Assembly (NCBI GenBank): GCA_003254885.1
Contig: QANT01007360.1
Location: 1-25,974, forward strand
DNA length: 25,974 nucleotides
Reading direction: 5' to 3'
Source: Purshia tridentata
Taxonomy: Eukaryota; Streptophyta; Magnoliopsida; Rosales; Rosaceae
The translations under genes and the position numbers were made by a program. Below the pieces are notes generated by a model. That model saw only the letters and a list, made by a program, of their open reading frames with translations, ran no database searches and was not told the DNA's origin. Of this stretch, positions 20,701 to 25,974 are shown one piece after another (position 1 is the first letter of the stretch; each line of letters opens with the position of its first letter).

Positions 20701-22818
20701 AATGAAGATTTTGAATCCTCAACTGAGCTGACACGTGGTCCAAGGTCTCGCAACAAGAGTTCTCCTTCGGACGCATCATTTGAAAAGGAAGAGCTAGGGT
20801 TTTCAGTCTCTAGAGATCAATATAACCTACCAGATTTTCAGACTGATTATGAAAATGCAAAGTTCTATGTCATCAAGTCTTACAGTGAAGATGATGTTCA
20901 TAAGTGCATTAAATACGATGTTTGGGCCAGCACGCCAAATGGTAATAAGAAACTAGATGCAGCATTTCGTGATGCTGAAGCAAAATCGAGTGAGACGGGC
21001 ACACAGCGTCCCATTTTCCTCTTCTTCTCGGTGAGTTTAGTATGCAATAATTGGTATGATTTCACATGTTTTGAGTTGGTCAAATGAACACAATTTTACG
21101 GCTTCTTTAGGGTAAACCAATTTAATTTTAAAAAGATTGGAGTATTAAGGTCATATTGATAACATTTCTAGATTTGTCTCCTTTTACTTGACTGTTCTTT
21201 TAGCTTATCTAAATCGTCATCGTATTGGTTTTGTTAAATTGAAGGAAAATGTAATCTTTCTTCTTCTCTTTTTAGTATGAGGATTTAAAGGTCAAAATGA
21301 AAAAATAAAATAAAATTTTTGACTAATGACACATGTTTGCACCTTCATTCCTGTTGGGTCTTTAGGTTGAGTTTTTTGTATTTTATTTTTTTATTATACT
21401 TGGTCTGATCATATGATCCACACTTTTTTTTTATTCTCAGGTAAATGGAAGTGGACAGTTCGTTGGCCTTGCTGAGATGATTGGGCAAGTGGATTTCGAT
21501 AAAGATATGGATTTCTGGCAAGTTGACAAGTGGAGTGGATTCTTCCCAGTAAAATGGCATGTAATAAAAGACATACCTAACACTCAATTGCGGCACATTC
21601 TCCTTGAAAATAATGATAACAAGCCTGTTACTTTTACCCGAGACACTCAGGAGGTACTATGTTTTTCTTTTTTAATTTCATTGACATTATTCTATTTAAA
21701 CTAACTTTATTTTATATACTGATTTCAGTCTATTATGTCCCTTGAATTTTTTCCCTTGGCTTTTTCATTCTCTGTGTAATTTTTTGTATCAATATATTAT
21801 TGCTCTTGATGTCGATTCTTTTAAACAATGCGTATTTGGTCCCTTAGCCAATGCTTTGATTTTTCTGACACGCATGATGTACAAAACATGTCTGTTTCGT
21901 TTCCTTGTTTGCTCTGATTTTTCTGTTGGAGTCAGATTTTTATCTGTTTCATTGTTATGACATTTGTATTTTAAGACTGTTCTTTTATATGTTTTATAAT
22001 TTGCAGATTGGGCTTAAGCAAGGTTTGGAGATGCTGAACATATTTAAAAGTTATGCAGCTAAAACTTCTTTGTTAGATGACTTTAATTTCTATGAAAATC
22101 GAGAGGTGTCTCTGCAAGCCAAAAGGAGCAGTAAACCTGCTACTTTAAAGATGGAAACTTACGATAATGGAGATATCTCTGTAAGTTTTCGTTCCTTTTT
22201 CTAATAGTTTTGAAGACCATTATTTATTGAATTCTTCTGTATCACATGACTTCTTCGGTTAATTTGGATTTTAGTACCAAATAATCAACTTTCACTATGT
22301 GGCATTCAAAAAAGAAAAAGTGGTGTCATCGTTGTCATACAAAAATGTTTTAACCACTCATATTTTAATAAAATCTTAAATACAAATTGTGTTCTCTATT
22401 GAAATTACTTTTATTTGACAGTGATTAACAAAATTTGAGGCTGCCCTAATGCTAGCCCCAAGCTGCTGGCAGCCATCCCAAGAGTTAAAAAAATAAAAGT
22501 AGTAAACAAAGAACAGAGACAATTGGGCGTAATATCCTGTCAGTATCCCACCTGGTACACTCTTTACTGCTTAAGAGAAAAATGAAGGAAATAGAAAAGA
22601 TTCACGCATGCTTTTTAATTTCTACATATTCTTGTTTTCATTGCCTATTGTTGTTAACTAAGGCTTGAATCTTGAACTCCATTATCCACATTTTGCAGAA
22701 GCATATAAATGCAGGAGGGAGAAACATCGATGTTGAATCGGCTGGGATGAGGATGGGTTCGGATCGAGCATCTCTAATTTCACTCACCAAAAATCTATCC
22801 CTCAATGCCTGCCCGTGA
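17404..22818 (+). CDS. YTH-domain m6A reader (ECT/YTHDF-type)
   Basis: Seen: nine exons, 17404-17431, 17660-17721, 18651-18807, 19749-19813, 19943-20305, 20515-21030, 21441-21653, 22007-22180 and 22699-22818. All introns are GT-AG, frames join without stops, and the product has 565 residues. Residues 1-335 are a low-complexity Tyr/Pro/Ser/Gly/Asn-rich region (for example [12 protein letters not shown]). The YTH domain spans about 340-477. Three aromatic-cage Trp are present: W362 (in VWAST), W423 and W428 (in FWQVDKWSG). Known: ECT proteins bind N6-methyladenosine in mRNA, mostly in the cytoplasm, through this cage, and the disordered N-terminus contributes to function and condensation. The start is inferred as the first ATG, after a leader, that joins cleanly by a GTAATT donor; the first exon has only 28 coding nt. 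Donors of introns 3 (GTTAGA), 5 (GTTTCT) and 7 (GTACTA) are weak. Retention of intron 3 would hit TAG at once. I cannot place it in a specific ECT clade. Confidence 0.88.
17753..17796 (+). repeat. (CT)~22 microsatellite in YTH intron 2
   Basis: An uninterrupted TC/CT run of about 44 bp starts 31 bp after the intron 2 donor. It is likely to vary in length between individuals. Its minus strand gives a spurious Arg-Glu repeat open frame. Confidence 0.9.
18921..18966. repeat. Perfect 16-bp hairpin in YTH intron 3
   Basis: AGAGTTATCAAGATCA (18921-18936) pairs perfectly with TGATCTTGATAACTCT (18951-18966) across a 14-nt loop. It lies about 115 bp after the weak intron 3 donor. Pairing does not clearly extend outward, so it is short for a miRNA precursor. 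It may be the remains of a small inverted-repeat element or a structure affecting splicing. Confidence 0.7.
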
Positions 22819-23811
22819 GGAAAACAATGCTTTAATGACTGCATATAAGTTCCCTGTCTGCAACTATAGGCATTTTATGAGTTAGTCACTGACTGAGCCT
22901 TAGGTCTAGAGCTTTTGTTTTTGTTTTCATTTTCTTTCTACCTATATTTTCTGTCCAATTTTTCAATCTAAGTTGGTTTGTGGGGCTATTGTTTCTTTTT
23001 TTAAATTTGGTCGTTTAATTTCTGAGCAGCGAGTTAAAGTTGAATTTCATGTTAAGAATTGGAGTTTGGTAGAAATATTATCCTTTCTATTTTATTTTAT
23101 TTTTCACTTCAGCATAAAGATTGATTTTTTTTTTTAAATAATGGGTTCTCAATAATCCAAGTCCCATTAAGACAGGATTCTCAATAATCCAAATTAGATC
23201 ATATATAATAATAAAATTGATAAAATGGAAATTAAACCTTCCTCTGAAGATATACAGCTGAGAGGACCATCTGACCACCCAAACACTAAAATTTTCTCAC
23301 TTCTCATCATATAACTCATGATCAACACAAACACTTAACCCATAGTTGCAGTCAGATTCACCAGTAAACATCTCATAACTAATTTATAGAACTCATCCCG
23401 ATCTGACATCACCAGCTCTTCACTTTCTTAAGCATACAGTACATGGGTGTGGCTGATTTTGGATTGGATAAATTACTTTCAATGCGATTTTTCCTAGGTA
23501 GTTAATTAGGTGGGTTTTGTTTTTTCTTTTTTTCTTTTTTTCTTTTCATTATTTATTGTAATATGTATTTTTAACACAATGAATTAATTGATCATGATCT
23601 ACCTTTATTCAAGAGCATTTTGTGATGTCCTGCATAGTCGAGACTCGATACATATCAACTATCAGTAAACGTACGTGGTGATTAGAACATGTGGTCTGTC
23701 TAGCATTACTCATAGTCAAAGCGCCCCGGTGCTTTTGTTTTTTCCCTTTTTTCTCGGTACAAGTAGCAACTATATGGACAAACCTCTCTTAGGCCCTTGA
23801 AAGTAGGGGAC
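22819..23811. other. YTH 3' flank and intergenic region, no gene
   Basis: The first few hundred bases are probably 3' untranslated sequence of the YTH gene. TTCTCAATAATCCAA occurs twice (about 23145 and 23177), and a T/C-rich tract lies at about 23518-23546. I see no open frame or RNA gene worth reporting. Confidence 0.6.
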
Positions 23812-23819
23812 TATATATA
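23812..23819 (+). promoter_or_regulatory. TATA box of the NHL gene
   Basis: TATATATA in the context GGGGACTATATATACATG lies 246 bp upstream of the start codon. Transcription from about 23845 would give a leader of about 220 nt. Placement is by sequence and spacing only. Confidence 0.55.
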
Positions 23820-23971
23820 CATGTCCTATACTATTTGGGTACCTTACAAGCCTGTCATTCTTTGATCCTACACTAAACAAATCAATATATGCCAACTTCA
23901 ACTTGCCGTTTATAGATTGTGATCCTCCTCCTCTAGTTTTCATATCAAAGAATGAACCATCATCTGAATAT

Positions 23972-24058
23972 ATGAGCCTGAAAACTCCATTCATTCTTGC
24001 TGTTGGCCCTGCCGCGGTCCTCCCCACCAAGGCTAGGAGGTGCATGTTCATCATCTAA
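23972..24058 (+). CDS. Upstream ORF in the NHL leader (28 codons)
   Basis: ATG at 23972-23974 opens 28 codons ending at TAA 24056-24058, only 6 nt before the main ATG at 24065. Two shorter upstream frames (ATG 23889, stop 23913-23915; and ATG 23952, stop 23973-23975, overlapping this one) precede it. The peptide is mixed hydrophobic and basic with no recognised motif. If transcription begins at the TATA-directed site, all three lie in the leader and could restrain translation. If the real start of transcription is nearer the gene, the observation loses meaning. Confidence 0.35.
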   Translation: MSLKTPFILAVGPAAVLPTKARRCMFII

Positions 24059-24064
24059 CCATCC

Positions 24065-24805
24065 ATGGCAGCTTCCGACCATGGCCACGGCCAAGACAAG
24101 AAAAACAGTGCTTCCTCTGCAGCACGACATGTCGTTTTCTCCAAATTCGCAGGTCCTTCCAGCAAGGCAGACCAAGTGGTGGCCCTCGAAGAATACGACG
24201 AGCATTCCACACACACGTTCCGCCCGCATTGCTATGCATGCTGTGCATGGGGCAGTCTCTTCGTCTTGGCTCTCTTCCTCCTCGCCCTCATCGTCAGTCT
24301 CGTCTACGTCTCCATCTTCAATTCCTACTTGCCCCAGATCCACATCCGACGGTTCAACTGCTCCAACCTCAACTTCCACACCTCCCACAAGGACATGTCA
24401 GTGAAGGGAAAGGTGGATTTTCTGGTCGAGTTTTGGAACAAGAACGACAAGACTGTGCTCCAATATGGGCCTTTCAAGGTCGCAGCTTCCTCGGCCCATA
24501 TCGAGCTTGGCAAGACCGAGTTCGGTGCGTTTCAACAGACCCAGAAGACCACAAAATCGATTAACGTCACCGTTGGGGTTAACCACAATGGGGTCGACTC
24601 ATACGACGCTGACCAACTGAAAAACGACATCGAAAACAGGGACGTCACGCTTCTTCTGAGGTTAAGCGGGAGTGTGAGTTTCCCTATTGGAGGACTTAAA
24701 ATGAATAACATTCCAATCGTAGCTTCATGCGATGCTAAGCAAAGGGAAGTTGATTTTGGGAATAAGGCTAAATGTGATTATAGGATTTTCCTTCACGGTC
24801 GTTAA
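24065..24805 (+). CDS. NDR1/HIN1-like (LEA_2 group) membrane protein
   Basis: This is a single exon of 246 residues. Residues 1-55 form a polar cytosolic N-terminus, followed by a Cys-rich junction (CYACC, 56-60) and one membrane span (about 64-84). A C-terminal domain (about 95-245) of alternating beta-strand-like segments fits LEA_2/WHy. The single N-terminal span, Cys cluster before it, soluble C-terminus and lack of introns are the usual NHL layout. The NPN-type motif of many NHL proteins is replaced by NKN here (in EFWNKNDK), so it belongs to a divergent branch. Family members are often at the plasma membrane and linked to defence or stress (NDR1, NHL3). A specific role cannot be read from the sequence. 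No other in-frame ATG before about residue 110 competes with 24065. Codon use is more GC-rich than the YTH gene, as is common for intronless NHL genes. Confidence 0.82.
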   Translation: MAASDHGHGQDKKNSASSAARHVVFSKFAGPSSKADQVVALEEYDEHSTHTFRPHCYACCAWGSLFVLALFLLALIVSLVYVSIFNSYLPQIHIRRFNCSNLNFHTSHKDMSVKGKVDFLVEFWNKNDKTVLQYGPFKVAASSAHIELGKTEFGAFQQTQKTTKSINVTVGVNHNGVDSYDADQLKNDIENRDVTLLLRLSGSVSFPIGGLKMNNIPIVASCDAKQREVDFGNKAKCDYRIFLHGR

Positions 24806-25296
24806 TACATTTCAATATGTTGTTGGGAAATTAATGCTTCAGAACCCAACTTCTTTCTTTTTTCCCTAATATGGTGGGGTTTATCAAATTGTTTTGTGGG
24901 TTGGGTGGAAAGGTTGGATTGGATAACATGTTCATATGGGGACAAGTAACTGCCATTAGATGAGGAAGAATTAATGGATCGATCATATAATATAAGATTG
25001 ATTGTTTTATTTTGTGTGGAATATTGTTAAGATTTTTCCCTCCTTGTTTAGCCTGGAAAGACTTATTTAGAATGATCAATAAAGATCTCTAGATTTTGAG
25101 TACTCTTGAGTAATATCCAATTACTAGATGTATCTTCAAGCAAAATGCAAAGTTCATCTGCAAGCAAATGCAAGCTTTTTTGGCCGCGAGCTTCCTCGCT
25201 GGTGTCTTAAACGACCAATTTATGTTGAACACGTGAAGTGATTGAAATGTCCTTTGCTAGAATTTGATGACTGAAATGGCATCAGAATAAAAGTTT
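24806..25296. other. 3' flank of the NHL gene, no gene
   Basis: This is probable 3' untranslated sequence (a likely AATAAA at about 25077-25082) followed by AT-rich intergenic DNA. The minus-strand 82-codon frame at 24831-25079 overlaps this flank and shows no coding features. Confidence 0.6.
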
Positions 25297-25702
25297 GGGT
25301 AAATGGTCATTTTGGTCTCCAGACTATTACACTTGTCTCAGTTTAGTCCCCAAACTTCTAATTTGGAAAATTAAGGACTTTAACTTTTTCAATTTTGCCA
25401 ATTGAAGACTTTTACATCAATTTATACATTTTTTATCCAAATTTAGTGAGAAATAAAGGAAGAAAAAATGATGCATGAGGAAAAAATAGTATGATCTATA
25501 TGAAAGGAACCATTTTGCTCTAAAAAATAACTTTATATGGTATTATAAAAACAAAAATTTGAATAAAAAATGTGTAAATTGTTAGAAAAGTCCTCAATTG
25601 ACAAAATTGAAAAAGTCAGAGTCCTTAATTTTCTAAATTAGAAGTCCGGGGACCAAACTGATACAAGTGTAATAGTCTGAGGACCAAAATAACTATTTAC
25701 CC
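25297..25702. mobile_element. Mutator-like MITE, copy 2 (406 bp)
   Basis: The termini GGGTAAAT and ATTTACCC are perfect inverted repeats, and the flanking TAAAAGTTT (25288-25296 and 25703-25711) is a perfect 9-bp target duplication. As in copy 1 (5143-5548), most of each half is inverted repeat. Shared blocks include TTACACTTGT, CAATTTTG and GAAAATTAAGGACT. It has no coding capacity. The intact duplication and perfect termini suggest that this copy is younger than copy 1. It sits about 490 bp downstream of the NHL gene. Confidence 0.88.
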
Positions 25703-25883
25703 TAAAAGTTTTGTACCAACGCAACCTATCAAGACCAGCAAACCAACTCATATCATAATTTAAAAACACAATTGGTTGTTAAACAGCCGAAATAGGTGGC
25801 AGTCGCCACGTACTGTGGCTGCCTGGACCAATTTTCAACACAACATCAACCAAAATGAATTCTAGGCTTGAGAAATGACTTAC

Positions 25884-25945
25884 GAAGACATCACCAAGGC
25901 AAAAGTCACACAAATCGCTGCCACCAGTGGCAGCAGCAGTAGTAC
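25884..25945 (-). other. Possible internal exon of a minus-strand gene at the window edge
   Basis: On the minus strand a pyrimidine-rich run ending TTTTGTCCAG is followed by 62 nt (25945 to 25884) and then a consensus donor GTAAGT (25883-25878). Joined to a preceding G, the 62 nt read openly as a segment rich in Gly/Thr/Ala then DLCDFCLGDVF. Another frame reads a Leu/Val-rich stretch that ends in TAA at 25882-25880. Strong acceptor and donor at exon-like spacing and a higher GC content suggest an exon of a gene lying mostly beyond 25974. One 62-nt piece is too little to identify it, and chance is a real alternative. Confidence 0.22.
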
Positions 25946-25974
25946 CTGGACAAAAGAAATCAACGCAAATTCAA

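Noticed and set aside
23770..24054. 94-codon minus-strand frame just upstream of the NHL gene
   Set aside because: It has an ATG and is divergent from the NHL start, so I considered a divergent small gene. It overlaps the TATA box and leader, has no known motif, and no minus-strand promoter is visible.
23960..24586. Multiple frames overlapping the NHL gene on both strands
   Set aside because: They are shadow frames of a GC-rich intronless coding sequence. The NHL frame alone has the membrane span and LEA_2-like domain.
1..25974. A new multi-gene system, gene cluster, CRISPR array or tRNA/rRNA genes
   Set aside because: The three genes belong to unrelated known families with plant introns. 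No regularly spaced direct repeats, no full tRNA cloverleaf and no rRNA sequence were seen.

Overview
This is a stretch of plant nuclear DNA, almost certainly from a eudicot. The evidence is GT-AG introns, long AT-rich intergenic tracts, GA/CT microsatellites, several short foldback and MITE-like repeats, and three plant-typical genes. A woody rosid such as a Rosaceae species is my impression from the look of the genes and repeats; nothing in the window proves it. All three recognised genes lie on the + strand and look intact.

Layout. Positions 1-8250 hold no convincing gene. They are a graveyard of repeats: a foldback at the left edge, telomere-like repeats near 1030, a CGGTTCGGT-rich relic near 1340-1540, two related foldbacks near 3840 and 5070, a 406-bp Mutator-like MITE at 5143-5548, a 132-bp tandem duplication at 5645-5909, and a tRNA-derived SINE on the minus strand at 6077-6190. 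Then comes a CLAVATA1/BAM-class leucine-rich-repeat receptor kinase (two exons, 8664-14088, 998 residues, best matched to BAM3). A 47-codon upstream ORF sits in its probable leader, and a 2.4-kb intron splits the Glu codon of the kinase APE motif. Positions 14089-16000 carry a foldback and two related MITE relics.

A nine-exon YTH-domain (ECT/YTHDF-type) m6A-reader gene fills 17404-22818 (565 residues). It is preceded by a promoter with three site II-like motifs and a probable leader containing a CT tract and a 102-bp tandem duplication. An intronless NDR1/HIN1-like (LEA_2) membrane protein of 246 residues follows at 24065-24805. It has a clear TATA box and a 28-codon upstream ORF ending 6 nt before its start. 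A second 406-bp copy of the Mutator-like MITE, with a perfect 9-bp target duplication, lies at 25297-25702. A possible 62-nt exon of a minus-strand gene lies near the right edge.

The three genes are functionally unrelated: peptide-hormone perception at the plasma membrane, reading of m6A on mRNA, and a membrane-anchored LEA_2 protein. Nothing indicates a cluster or a new multi-gene system. The most useful non-routine observations are the two length-matched MITE copies with 9-bp target duplications, the SINE with both Pol III boxes and flanking duplication, the two long uORFs close to main starts, and a perfect 16-bp hairpin in an intron of the YTH gene.
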